Source: Vigna angularis (taxonomy: Eukaryota; Streptophyta; Magnoliopsida; Fabales; Fabaceae). Taken from it: 64,000 nucleotides of DNA. The notes under the pieces were generated by a model that was not told the origin of the DNA, searched no databases, and saw only the letters and a list, made by a program, of their open reading frames with translations. Of the stretch, positions 22,736 to 34,700 are shown piece after piece. A program made the translations under genes and the position numbers. Numbering within the stretch: the first letter of the stretch is position 1; every line of letters begins with the position of its first letter. The stretch covers positions 16,666,501-16,730,500 of the forward strand of contig NC_068971.1 of NCBI RefSeq assembly GCF_016808095.1, written 5' to 3'.

Positions 22736-23294
22736 ATGGTGGAACAACGATAGAACAACGCTAGAATCTGCTTCGTTCATCGATAAACGACGGCGCGCTT
22801 CCGATAAAGGGTGGGAAGACACGCGAGCGAAAGGGATTACTTCACGGGAGTAATTTTTCTGGGGCTGAGCACATTCTAATCGGCGGCGCAGCGGCAGAAT
22901 GTTCTCCAGTAATCGTTGAACGACGCAGCTTTGCCAAGTGACGGTGGAAACTCAGTCGAGCTCTTCTTGTTAGCGTGGATGCTTCTCTCTCTAGGGTTTT
23001 CAATCCAAAATTATGAATACGATTTTCAAATGCAAAAGTGAAATGCGCTCTTCAGACCCCTCTGCATTCAATATCCACATCATTTATTATTTTTTATTCA
23101 TTTTACACGTGGACCACCCAGAACATGACACGTGGCAGTGTAAAAAATTTGTTAAACTCTAGGTGTCAAAGTATCATTACCCTTTTATTAAACATAATTT
23201 GATCTGAACCTTTCCATAAAGTTAATTTTACTATTCCGATGGTACGTGTAAATGTACAAAAATAGTATAAAAATGCAACTGTGCACGTAGAAGG

Positions 23295-23318
23295 ATATAT
23301 ATATATATATATATATAT
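23295..23318. repeat. AT dinucleotide microsatellite
   Basis: An uninterrupted (AT)n run of about 24 bases. Confidence 0.95.
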
Positions 23319-23374
23319 TCCCAATATTAACACCAAGACGCAACAACGATCATGTTTCTTATTTATGATTCACT

Positions 23375-23700
23375 CACTGAAAAAAAAAAGAATTATATGA
23401 CGACCTATTATAATGGATGAAACCCATCAATTATAATAGGTTGATCTATGACAAAATTGTAATAAACAAAAGACATATTATGACAGAGTTTTAGAAATTA
23501 GTGAGTGGCAAACTTGTAAATAATTTTAAAACGTATTATGACAGAGTTATGGATACCAATTATAATATAAAATGCGGTGACAAACTTATAAATAAGTTAA
23601 AAACGTATTATGATGTAGTTATAGAGAGATGTTATAATACATTAGAGGGGTGGAAAATTTTGATAATGTATTATGACTTATTTTGAAAAACCAATAATAA
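23375..23700. repeat. Degenerate short repeats, possibly a CACTA transposon end
   Basis: The sequence starts CACTGAAAAAAAAAAG followed by TTATATGACGACC and several degenerate ACGTATTATGACAGAGTT units about 60-100 bases apart. A CACT... tip with subterminal TATGACG repeats is typical of CACTA transposons, but I found no matching right end or 3-bp target duplication. Confidence 0.35.
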
Positions 23701-25440
23701 TATCTCTCTATTTTGCATTTCCCTCTACAATTTTTAGGTGTGCTATCTCTAATTGTCCATCACTCTTCTTTCCATCACTTTCATTCACATCGCAAGCCCT
23801 AATTTCTCTCGTTTGTGCTTTCATCACTCTTCTTCACTCTCGTTTGTTCATCACTCTCATCCCCCTTTCGGAGTTCGCCGGTCATTGAACAGGAGTTCAT
23901 CGATCACTATCATCAGGTTTGCCGGTCACTTCTTGCAGTGTCCATTTTTGTTCTTCTTTCGAAATAAGGGTTTTATTCCGGTCAAACAATGATTCGACTC
24001 GCTTCAAAGAAAGCTCCATAGGAGTTGAATTAGAAGCTAACTTAGTTACACTAGTGAAGTACTTCAGTATGTGTGTTTCTATATTTTAAGCAGTTTAAAA
24101 CTTTGTTTAATGGATTTCTACTGGAAACTCAAATAGGATTTTTTTTTTCCTCCGAGTAGCATATTAAATTTAAAGCTTTAAATTACTGATTAGATTGGAA
24201 TGGCCATTGGAGAGGTTAAAAATCAAATTCAAGCAGTAAATAAGTTGGCAGTATACCAAAATCTTTTCGAAGACAAAAAATATCATTATTTAGAAAACTT
24301 TTTCACCGGTTTTAGTTTTCTAGAAATTTAGAATTAGAGAATATAGTGTGATATATTATTTAGAAAATAGCATTCTGATCCTAGTGTACTATATTTTTTG
24401 GAAACAGATCATAACTAAGTTTCCATAAAATCATTTTTTGGATTAAAAAGCAAACCTTTTAAAATTGAACCAATTTCTCATAAAAAATATCATGTATATT
24501 TCTAATAAATTGGATAATGCTAAGCAGTACCGTGGTTAAGAAACCTTCAATGCATATAGAAACTATAGATTAAATACAAAATTAAAGAGCTTAAAAATAG
24601 TTATCATTCATAGTAATTTTATTCTACCTAAGGATAGTAATGTAAGGAGTCAAAACAAGAATTAGGAATAGTAATGTAAAGAGTGAAAACAAGTTTCATT
24701 GCCTCTTACTCACGTAAGAAGTAATAATTCATACATTTCTCCATTTCCAATTAACTTTTGTCTCATTCTCGTTTTCATTGGATAATAAATATACTTGTAT
24801 ATCCATGTCAATAGTAATTTTTTTCATTATTTCAATATTAATTAATTAATTTTTATAAAAAATAATAAAGTAAAAATATGATATCATCAAATATTTAGTA
24901 TTAAAAAAACATATTCAACATCAAATATCTAGAAATAAATTACAAGTATATAAAAATGAGAGTACCAAATAATAATCAAATAAAAGTGAAAGAATACTTT
25001 AACCTTTGATTGTGAGAACGAGAGCATTTACATTAAAGATATGAAAAACCGTAATATTTCCTCCTTGTTTCACAACATGAAGGCCGCGACTCAACTGCTA
25101 GAAGCTTACAAAACACCCTACTAAAACTGAGATGTTACCATGGAGAATCTTGCATCCCGATATTATCTTTCAAATTTGCATTTCATAAGGTGATTTGCAT
25201 TTCATATTATTTTTTAAATTAAAAATTATACAATCTAAAATGTTATTTATATTTTAAATTATCTTTTAAATTTATATTATAAATTGTATAACATATATTG
25301 ATTGTATAATTCAAAATATAGATCTACATTATAATTCAAAATGTCAAATTAATATTTTAAAATTTTAGATTGAGTAATCCGAAATTATAATTAACAGACG
25401 AAAAAAAAATATGACATTCTCCTTTTCTATTAATTTAAGC
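23701..25440. other. Intergenic stretch upstream of the RUS4-like gene
   Basis: A CT-rich part with two short overlapping ORFs (23673-23992) looks like non-coding pyrimidine-rich sequence. The rest is AT-rich. I see no supported gene. Confidence 0.5.
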
Positions 25441-25705
25441 AAGGGTACAATTGGAATTTTAGGAAATATAGGGTACAGTAAGAAAATATGCGGTGCATGA
25501 CGAAATAATCTAAGCCCAAAACTAAATTCGGCTTCGTGGCTGGTTCTTGATTCGTGGCGCGTTCTTCTCTTCCAGTTTTGGAGATAGTGTTAATCATGTT
25601 AGTTTCAGCCAGACACAGAAGACGAAGCAAGAACCAAACCCTTCGATTTTTTTTACTGTTTCACCGTTAAAACATAGGAAGCTTCGAAGTTTGTTGTTTC
25701 TTACA

Positions 25706-28700
25706 ATGTCTCACACCTTGCAATTTTCATTCTCTTTGAGTGCATTCAATTCTTCAATGAAGGTGGAGAAGATGAAGATAAAAAGACTTAGAACCCGTTG
25801 CTTTCGTGTTCTATGCTCTTCTGAGCGCTCCAGTTTCGAAGATAATGCTGATAATGGGGGGTCTGATACTTCTTTTTTGGTTGTTTTGTTCTGCTAAGAA
25901 AACTTCAAAGGGTAGATTTTTGTGCGGACAATATTGACTTTTTTCTTAACCCAAAAAATATTGTAGTTTCTAGAGGACGAGGGAATGTGGATAACTTATC
26001 TGTTATAGAGAGGAAAATAGAAGAATTACCTTGGGGAAAAAGAAATTTTGTAAGTTGATGAAATATTTTACAGTGACCGATTTCAGTCAAAAAAATTGTG
26101 GATAAGTTATCTGTGACAAGAAGAAAGTGATTATGGAGAAATTTTTTCCGGGTTAACTTGATTATCAAACCAAACTTTTGAATTAGGGTCTGTTTCACTG
26201 TTACAACAAGCTATCATAGTACTATTTTATTTTCTTTCTTTCAGAGGTCAGGTTTCATCGCGGGTGATTTTGGTGGAGAGATATAGCAATGGTACTGCGA
26301 AGAGGTTTCTGCTCAACTTTACCAAAATTTGGGTTCTGTTCTTCATTTTCTTTTTAAATTCTGTAACTGTACATTCATGAAAGTTTCTGTGTTAGTAGCA
26401 TACTACTAACATCCTGTAAGTGTACAGTCATGAACGCTAATTCACATTGTACTTCATAAGAAAAAGTGAATGAAAAACTAAATGTCTGCATGCATCAAAT
26501 TTGAACAAAAAGGAAATAGTGGTCTGTGTTTGGTTGTTCCTGAAAATATTCTAGCAACCTCTTGTGCTTTTTATTGTTTTGCCCTTTCCTCAATTACATA
26601 AATTGTACATTGGTTGTCTTCTATAAATCAGGCTTCAACTATTACTTTTCTTCCTCTTATAAGCAGATATGTATTAGGTGATGATTCGCAGTTGCAAACC
26701 TTTCTTGTTGACGATGGAAGGTCTACTAGGGCAAACAGGTTTCAGGATTCCCATTCCCCTGATGAAAGACTATTGTGGCTTCCAGACACAATCAAAGATT
26801 TTATCCTACCAGCAGGCTTTCCAGGTGGTTAACATTTAAGCACTTTATTGGATGTTTCCAGAGAAACTTCTGGAGTTTTAGCTTCAGTGATTATGCAAAG
26901 TTGGAGGCAAATAATTTGCTTACTTAACTTTATCAGTCATGATGCAGGATCAGTTTCAGATGATTACTTGCATTACATGTTACTACAGTTTCCTACCAAT
27001 GTGACTGGATGGATCTGTCACACCCTTGTGACTTCGAGTCTTCTAAAGGCATGTCAATCTTGCTCAAACTACTGATTTTTTTTCTCAAATCTGCTGTTGT
27101 GCATTTGGCATGCTTACTGTTGAAACTGATAATTAATACACTACACAAAGCCCTGTTGTGCATGTCAGGGAGGCTTAATGTCAAATCTTAAAAATCATTA
27201 GAGATGGTTTTGTCATGTCCTTGCTACTTTGGTACATTTTCTAATAGTGATTAAATTTTCCTGATGTATTGTTAGGTTCCTGGGTTGGAAACCTAACTAT
27301 CACACTCACTCGATGCAGATAAAAGAGATGAAAGAAGGGGTTCACTTATTCACAGTAATAGAATTGTCACTCTACAAAGAATAATGGGAGCATAACCTCC
27401 CTGGCTGAGGGCATAACCCCTCTCTATAAGCTAAAACGCCTGACTTTACACAAAGTATATTCGATCCCCTTTACAGAGTTACAAGAGCTCTATTTATAGC
27501 CGCTCTGACCCGCTATCCCTTACCCTTAACTCCTAAACCCAATCTATCCTATCATCCTAGATCCTAACATTACACCTCGCTTCAGAACAACCTTGTCCTC
27601 AAGGTTGGAAACGTGAGATTTGATCTCCTTGCTCCGCTTCATCATCGTGTACTCATATGAATGGAACCCTTTGGCAACTGCCCTCCAATTCAGGTCTGGA
27701 GGTTTGGGTGGTGGCAATTCCTCCTCCAATAACTTCCATTCTTCTTGGATTTTATTAGCTTCCAGCATTCTGGTCACCTCATTTCTAGAATTATAAGCCG
27801 TGAGGAAATGGTCTTCGATGTCTTTCAAAGCTTCAAAAAGTTCTCTCCCCTCTGCAGGTGCCTCACGAACGGCAAGGCCCTTCTTTTGTTCGCTGGTCCA
27901 CCTCTTCACAAAATCCGTCCTTCTCTCCCGGGCATTGATTCTTCCATCCACCTTTCCCTCCTCATCCTTCATTCTAATGGTAAGCCCGTTCGGCCAATTA
28001 CTGAGAGACTGTTTGGACTGTAAGACCGTTCGGCCTTTGAATGTAATTGTAAGACCATTCGGCCAATGACTAGGAGACCGTTTTGAGTGTAAAACCGTTC
28101 GGCCTTTTACTGTAGCTATAAGACCATTCGGTTCCTCCCATCCTCTTCCGTTCAGGTCCGGCAGTCCTCTCCCGTGCGGATCCGACAGTCCTCTCATGTT
28201 CGCTTCCCGACGTCCTCTCCCGTTCGGTTCTGGCAGTCCTCAACCGTTCGGTTCCAGCAGTTCCCTCACGTTCGGATCCAACAGTCCTCTGCCGTGCGGT
28301 TCTCTTCTCCATGTCTTTGTGTCGTGCGGTTCTCTTCTCCATGTCTTTGTGCCGTGCGGTTCTCTTCTCCATGTCTTTGTGCCGTTCGGCTCCTCCCCCC
28401 TGCATTCAACCGTTCGTTCTTTAATGACCAATACCGTTCGGTTCCCTGGCAGACCGTGCATATTCCAGACTGACCCCACACTCTTGGCGGCTCTCGATCG
28501 GCCTGGGTGATTGGCCTCGGACCACTCGGCAACTCCCGATCGGCATGGGTTATAGCGATCAGCCTCCGACCGTGTCACCTCTCCGCTCATTCGTCCCCAA
28601 GACGACTGGTCTTCTATGGCCTCAGACCGCTCGACCAATGATTGGTAGACCGTTTTGACTGTACGATCGTTCACGTTCGATGCTGGGACGTATTCTTCCG

Positions 28701-31700
28701 CGGTTCCCGACTACTTACTGGCTGCCACCCTTTCAAAGATGGTACCCTCGTTCCGTTCTCCAAATCGCACCACCACTGCCCCCTTTAGACCTTCCTAAGA
28801 ACGATTCTTGGCTTTCTCCTTCCAGGCTCTGAACCAGTAGCCAGCGCTCCCCTCCATACTGATGTCAGCTAGGCACACCTTTTCCTCCTCTGCCACACCT
28901 TGCAACTCGAAGAACGTCTCTGCCTTAGAGACCCACCTCAACGGATCAAACCCTTCGAAAGTGGGTAGTTCTACCCTTTTTCTCCAATTAGGTTGGGCGT
29001 CTCTTTGGTGTTCATCCAGTTCCTTCTCCGAGCATTCCCTTCTCCTTCTCTGATTCTCGTTAACAGAATGTTGATCTTCATCTACAGACCCTGGACTGCC
29101 TTCTAATCCCTTTTCCTGGGTCCACACCCTTCCTCCAAGAACTCGCAAGAGTTCTCTAGTTTCCTGCCGCATTTCTTGCATATTTTTTGTCCATTCTACT
29201 AGCTCCCTTTTCTGTTCGTTGATCCTCCTTTCCCCAAGAATCCGGTACCCCTCTCCAAATGGGATCCGGCAGTTTCTTGATTACTTCTTGATCCTTCACC
29301 CCCACTTCGATCCGGTAGGTCGGACCAAATTGTTAGGTTCCTGGGTTGGAAACCTAACTATCACACTCACTCGATGCAGATAAAAGAGATGAAAGAAGGG
29401 GTTCTCTTATTCACAGTAATAGAATTGTCACTCTACAAAGAATATTGGGAGCATAACCTCCCTGGCTGAGGGCATAACCCCTCTCTACAAGCTAAAACGC
29501 CTGACTTTACACAGTATATTCGATCCCCTTTACAGAGTTACAAGAGCTCTATTTATAGTTGCTCTAACCCGCTACCCCTTACCCTTAACTCCTAAACCCA
29601 ATCTATCCTATCATCCTAGATCCTAACATGTATGTTCGAAGATTATGTCCTTTGAAATCTATTAGGGAGGCTTGTTAGTACTATTGAAACTGATAATTAG
29701 TACACTACACAAAGCCCTGTTGTGCATGTCAGGGAGGCTTAATGTCAAATGTTAAAAATCATTAGAGATGGTTTTGTCATGTCCTTGCTACTTCAGTACA
29801 TTTTCTAAAAGTGATTAAATTTTCCTGATATATGTTTGGAGATTATGTCCTTTGAAATTTGTTAGTAGTTGTTAAGAAGTGAGTTTTAAACTTAACTCAA
29901 TCTTACCAAAACCAGTTTGTAAGGTGAGGTTTGCACCAATTTATATACTTTAAATCAGTCTTATAACTAGTCGATGTGAGACTTTTAACAATACTAAACC
30001 GTCTGGATCTAACATTTTGCATTTGTATGTTCTCCATACCAATGTTTTCTTTTCCTTAAAATTACTTCTTTACCACATAAATGCAAGGAATGATGACTGT
30101 GCTTTCCATCTGACGTGTCAAAATTTCTACTTAACCACAGGCTGTTGGTGTTGGCTCTTTCTCTGGAAGCACAGCGGCTGCTTCTGCTGCTGCCATCAGG
30201 TGACTCAAATTTTAGGGCCTATGCTTTTGTAGACAAATACAACATTTATATGCATACAATAGTATCATATATAATTTCATGCTGCCATTATTTGTCAATG
30301 TAATTTGTATGTTGTAAATTTTATGCTCTTGCTCTATAACTTTAGATGGGTCTCAAAGGATGGTATTGGAGCCGTTGGACGCTTATTCATTGGTATGGCA
30401 TTAACAAAGTAAACTGAAAGAAGCAAAAGATATGATTTTTATTTTTAGCTAAATGTTGCTCTTTTTGCCAGGTGGGAGGTTTGGAAGTCTTTTTGATGAT
30501 GATCCCAAGCAATGGAGAATGTACGCAGACTTCATTGGCAGTGCTGGAAGGTCTGTGTAGTATGCCTTGTTTTCCTATGCAAACATGCAAATAAACTCTG
30601 GATCTAGAGAGAGAGAATCTTACACTGCTGACATCTCATGCAGCATTTTTGATCTGACAACCCAACTATATCCTGGCTATTTCCTTCCTTTGGCATCTCT
30701 TGGAAATCTTACCAAGGTACTTTATTGTGCATCTTTACTCTATTAAAAGAACTACTATTATTAATTAATATTTTAAAGATGTGGAATTAAAAGGGAACAT
30801 CTAATGGATAATGATTAACTTTGGATTAATATCATTTTCTGGCTATCCTTTTCATGGAGTCCAGATTCTCTGCTGGGTTTTTGGTGCTGTCCTCTGCTGA
30901 GCATTAAAAGACACTGATGTTGGTACCTTAATTTTTTTTTAATATATTTTAAAACATCAAAATCAGTGTTCATCAATGTAGAGAAACAACACAGAAAAAC
31001 CCAGCTGAGAATCCAAATTCATTTTCCTGCTACTAACTTTTTTATTGTTCAAGGAGGAAAATAAATAAAAATATGATAGAATTCTATCCCCAAAAGGAGA
31101 AGAAAAGCAAAGAAGGTAAGAGAGACAGTGAATGATAGGATATGAATGTGGGCCTTAGAAGGAAGGGAAGACAATAATAAAATATAGTTGTTAGAGGGGT
31201 TTAGGGGTCTGTTAGGACAATTAGGAAGCAGGGGGCACGATAACTGTCCTGGTGGGGTGTTATGTTCAATTTAGGAGGAGTCTTTAAATAGGGAAAGGGT
31301 TGTCTAGGGATGGGACTTTTGGTGATTAGATTGTAAAACAGGTATTGACCTGTGGAGAGGGTTAAGCCTCTATTTTCTTGTTGTACAGACATTCTTTTTG
31401 TCAATACTACACAGTTTCGTTCATACCTTGCGTCGTTTTGTGTCAAGAAGCAAGTTCTTGATTAGGTTCCTTATCCAGGAACCTATCAATTGGTCCAACC
31501 TGCCGGATTCCCAATCGGAAGGGTGACGTACGCACGTGATGGAGGGTAGAGTGTTGGCGATAGAAGGTCAACTGGAGGCGGTAGAGATTACGCTGGCCGA
31601 GTCAAAGGCGGATACGGTCTTCTTGCGGCATGAGACTGGGGCATTGAGGCAGAACTATGAGGCAATGCGCCAAGCCATCCAAGCGATTTTGAAATTGTTG

Positions 31701-34700
31701 GGAGATCGCAACAAGACCCACACGGGCCGCGCCGGGAGGGTAGTGAATCCTTCGTAAATGATAACGACGGCAGACCGGAAAGGGAAAGAGGAAGACGAGG
31801 AGTAGGGCGTCAGGACGGCATGACGAATTGGCGAAAATGGGTGGAGCTACCCATGTTCGAAGGAGGCGAACCCTGGAACTGGATTAGTAGGGCGGAAAAT
31901 TTTTTTGAGGTACAGAAGGTAGATGATGAGGAGAAGTTGCAACTGGTTTTCATTAGCATGGAGGGATATGCAGGAAATTGGTTTAGGTTTTGGAGGGAGA
32001 AAACCAAGAACTATTCTTGGGAAGGATTGAAGAGAGCCCTGGGAAATAGATTCGGAGGAGGGACGAGGGGAACCGTTTATGAGAGACTGTCAACCATCAA
32101 GCAGCCCGAAACGGTAGAGGATTATGTCTGGGAGTTCGAGACGCTGGTGGGACAGACATCCAAGATTCCAGAGGAGCAGATTCTGGGTTACTTCATGGCG
32201 GGACTCCTGGAGGAGGTGGGCGACCGTGTCAGGCCGCACGACCCACCAGACCTGATGACGGCTATGCGGGCGGCGCGAGATTTGGAGAGATTATGTACAG
32301 TCTTGAGAACGGGAGGGGGATCGGCGTCCAAGAATCAAGGTTCGTGGGGACGATCGGCGGGGGCCGTTACGCGAGTAGAAACCCATCGAGACACGCCGAA
32401 TAGAGGGGGGGTTGCGAAAAGTGTAGGGTCCGTGAGGAGAGAAGCAACCCAAGGGGGCGACAACGCGAGGACGATCGACGACGGGAGGGAGAGGAACACT
32501 CACAACCTGCCGTATTCAGAGTGTGTGAAAAGGAGGGAGGAAGGGAGATGTTTCCGGTGCGGCGGGCCTTTCAGCCCAGGCCATCGGTGCCCGGAGCGGG
32601 GATTGCGGATGTTGATCATGGCCGAAGAGGAGGAGGAAGATGGAAGAGTAGTGGAACCTGAGTTGAACCTCGTTAAAATGGAGTTGTAGGCGCTGTCTAG
32701 GGGGGGGGGGCTATCTTCTCACAAAACGATGAAATTACGGGGCCGGATAGGCCGGCGAGAGGTGCTGGTTCTTATCGATAGTGGCACGAGCCACAACTTC
32801 ATCAGTCGAAGGGTGGCGGAGGAATTGGAGTTGACGGTAGTGGACACCCAGCCTTATCTGGTGAGCTTGGGGGACGGACAAAGGAAGAAGATCGGTGGGT
32901 GCTGTGAGCAAGTGGCATTGAAGATGGGGGATGTAGAAATTGTTGAACGGTTTTACTTGTTCGAGCTAGGAGGAGTGGAGTTGATTCTCGGTGTGGTGTG
33001 GTTGGGAAAATTGGGGAAGGTGACAGTTGATTGGGGTCCGTTAACTATGGTGTACTGCCAAGGGGAGGAGGAGGTAACAATAAAAGGTGACCCCACGTTA
33101 GAAAGAAAATTGGTGGGACCCAGGACTTTGTCGAAAATAGATGAAGTAGAAGCTTGGCTATTGATTTGGAATTGGGCTCGCTGAAGGCCCAGGAGGGTAT
33201 CCAGAATTTCCAGGGTCTCACTGAGAAGCAGAGGAAAATCATGGATACAGACCCAAGAAATACTTCCAGTGATTGGAATTGTTTTGTTAGCCATCAGTTA
33301 TCAAGGGTGAACCAGAAAAGGAAGGATAAATCTTCCACCAAGGAAAAGGTCACAGTCTCGGCTAAAGATCTTACGAGGCATGATTTCAAGTTGAATAATA
33401 GTGGCTCTTTGGATAATTCGGGTAGGAGACGTTCTTTTACATGGAAGAATAAGAAGTTCCTCACTTTCAAGGAAACAAGGATGACATGAAAATGGTTCCA
33501 TAAACTCTGTCTCTCCTATCGACCACCACCCAAGCCTCCAGACCTAAAGTTGCAGGTAGTAGCGAGTGGGTTCCCTTCCTATGATAAGACCATATCACAA
33601 TGCCAACTCAAGTTTCAGTGTTCCAACCTTGAGGACAAGGTTGTTCTGCAGCGGTGTGTAATGATAGGATATGAATGTGGGCCTTAGAAGGAAAGGAAGA
33701 CAATAATAAAATATAGTTGTTAGAGGGGTTTAGGGGTCTGTTAGGACAGTTAGGAAGCAGGGGGTAGGATAACTGTCCTGGTGGGGTGTTATGTTCAGTT
33801 TAGGAGGAGTCTTTAAATAGGGAAAGGGTTGTCTGGGGATGGGACTTTTGGTGATTAGATTGTAAAACAGGTATTGACCTGTGGAGAGGGTTAAGCCTCT
33901 ATTTTCTTGTTGTACAAACATTCTTTTTGTCAATACTACACAGTTTCATTCATACCTTGCGTCGTTTTGTGTCAAGAAGCAAGTTCTTGATTAGGTTCCT
34001 TATCCAGGAACCTATCAGTGAATGAAGGTGAATAGAATAGAAAACAGACACAAGTTACCCATCTCTTGTTTATTTGGCATAATGGAATAGATATATTGAT
34101 TGCTGACGAGGTTGTGCATTTTCTAAGCATAGATAAATTATATTTAGCTATGCACAGAACGTATAACATTGGCTTTTACTGGATTTTTTTTGGAGAGGGG
34201 TGGTAGTTTCCGTGCCATTTTATCCTTTTTTACACTAAGAGTTTGACCTTTCATTATACCCTTTTTTTTTCTTTCTCTTCACATTCCAAATGAATATTGG
34301 CTACCATTTTGTTCTTGCTCTTCTATGCATCCTCCCAAACAAGTTCCTAGCAATAGAGTCAAAATGTTCACTTCCAAGCCCTACTTAAAAGAGGATTACC
34401 ACATCAAAAATAAGTAGTTATGACAAATTCTTTTTTTAACATAAAACCTTAAAATAGATATTTAAAAGCAGTTGTAATTCCGCACTTAAATGTTGGCAGA
34501 TGGATTGCTTAATATCCAATTTATACATGATTGTGTTATTTTCTGCGTGATATTTAAACAGGCTGTAGCAAGAGGACTAAAAGATCCCTCTTTTCGCGTG
34601 ATTCAAAACCACTTTGCAATTTCAGGAAATCTAGGAGAAGTAGCAGCAAAGGTGTACTCTCACATTTTACTCTCACATTTTAACTGCATTGGTATTTGTT

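Larger units (their letters stand above)
20319..23182. mobile_element. MULE-type foldback element with 9-bp target duplication
   Basis: The ends are GGGTAATGATACTTTGACAC and its inverted copy GTGTCAAAGTATCATTACCC. Both sides carry the 9-bp duplication TTTTATTAA (20310-20318 and 23183-23191), the size typical of Mutator-like elements. The terminal inverted repeats run about 430-460 bp and continue into inverted arrays of about 210-bp units (three on the left, five on the right) around a 280-bp AT-rich centre. No transposase ORF: a non-autonomous element whose nearly whole length can fold back on itself. Confidence 0.88.
27270..29628 (-). mobile_element. Internally deleted Ty3/gypsy-type element in RUS4 intron 4
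   Basis: The two LTRs (27270-27569 and 29331-29628) start TGTTAGGTTCC and end ATCCTAACA and differ at about seven bases plus a 2-bp gap. The target duplication TGTAT is perfect (27265-27269, 29629-29633). Inside, on the minus strand, are a primer site just inside the right LTR (TTTGGTCCGACC), a gag N-terminal fragment, low-complexity coding-like sequence and the post-integrase tail. Protease, RT, RNase H and integrase are absent, so it is non-autonomous. Its gag and tail match the element at 31133-34017, so both derive from one family. Confidence 0.92.
27108..29840 (+). repeat. Duplicated intron segment flanking the LTR element
   Basis: A stretch of about 155 bases (ACTGATAATTAATACACTAC ... 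TTAAATTTTCCTGATGTAT, 27120-27269) recurs at 29686-29837 with a few differences. The text after the insertion (TCGAAGATTATGTCCTTTGA, about 29636) also recurs after the second copy (about 29840). The host intron therefore carried a tandem duplication of roughly 200 bases, and the LTR element landed in the first copy. Confidence 0.85.
27049..30140 (+). other. RUS4 intron 4, GC-AG type, 3.1 kb, containing an LTR element
   Basis: The exon ends CTAAAG and the intron begins GCATGTCAATC; the only frame-preserving, protein-conserving join (LLK to AVGVGS) uses this GC donor with acceptor CCACAG at 30140. GC-AG introns are a known minor class. Most of the length is the Ty3-type insertion at 27270-29628 plus a duplicated intron segment on either side. 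Confidence 0.75.
31133..34017 (+). mobile_element. Internally deleted Ty3/gypsy-type element in RUS4 intron 8
   Basis: LTRs of 356 bp each (31133-31488 and 33662-34017) start TGATAGGATATG and end GGAACCTATCA and differ at about eight positions. The target duplication GTGAA is perfect (31128-31132, 34018-34022). Inside, on the plus strand, are a primer-like site ATTGGTCCAACC directly after the LTR, a gag ORF with zinc knuckle, an aspartic protease fragment and the post-integrase tail. RT, RNase H and integrase are missing between about 33185 and 33520. It is in the same orientation as the host gene and opposite to the related element in intron 4. Confidence 0.93.

Noticed and set aside
23673..23992. 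Two overlapping ORFs (71 and 79 residues) before the RUS4-like gene
   Set aside because: They are pyrimidine-rich, overlap in two frames and show no family resemblance.
28174..28674. ORFs in four frames of about 100-140 residues
   Set aside because: They come from 30-bp and CCGTTCGG repeats whose length is a multiple of three, which keeps many frames open.
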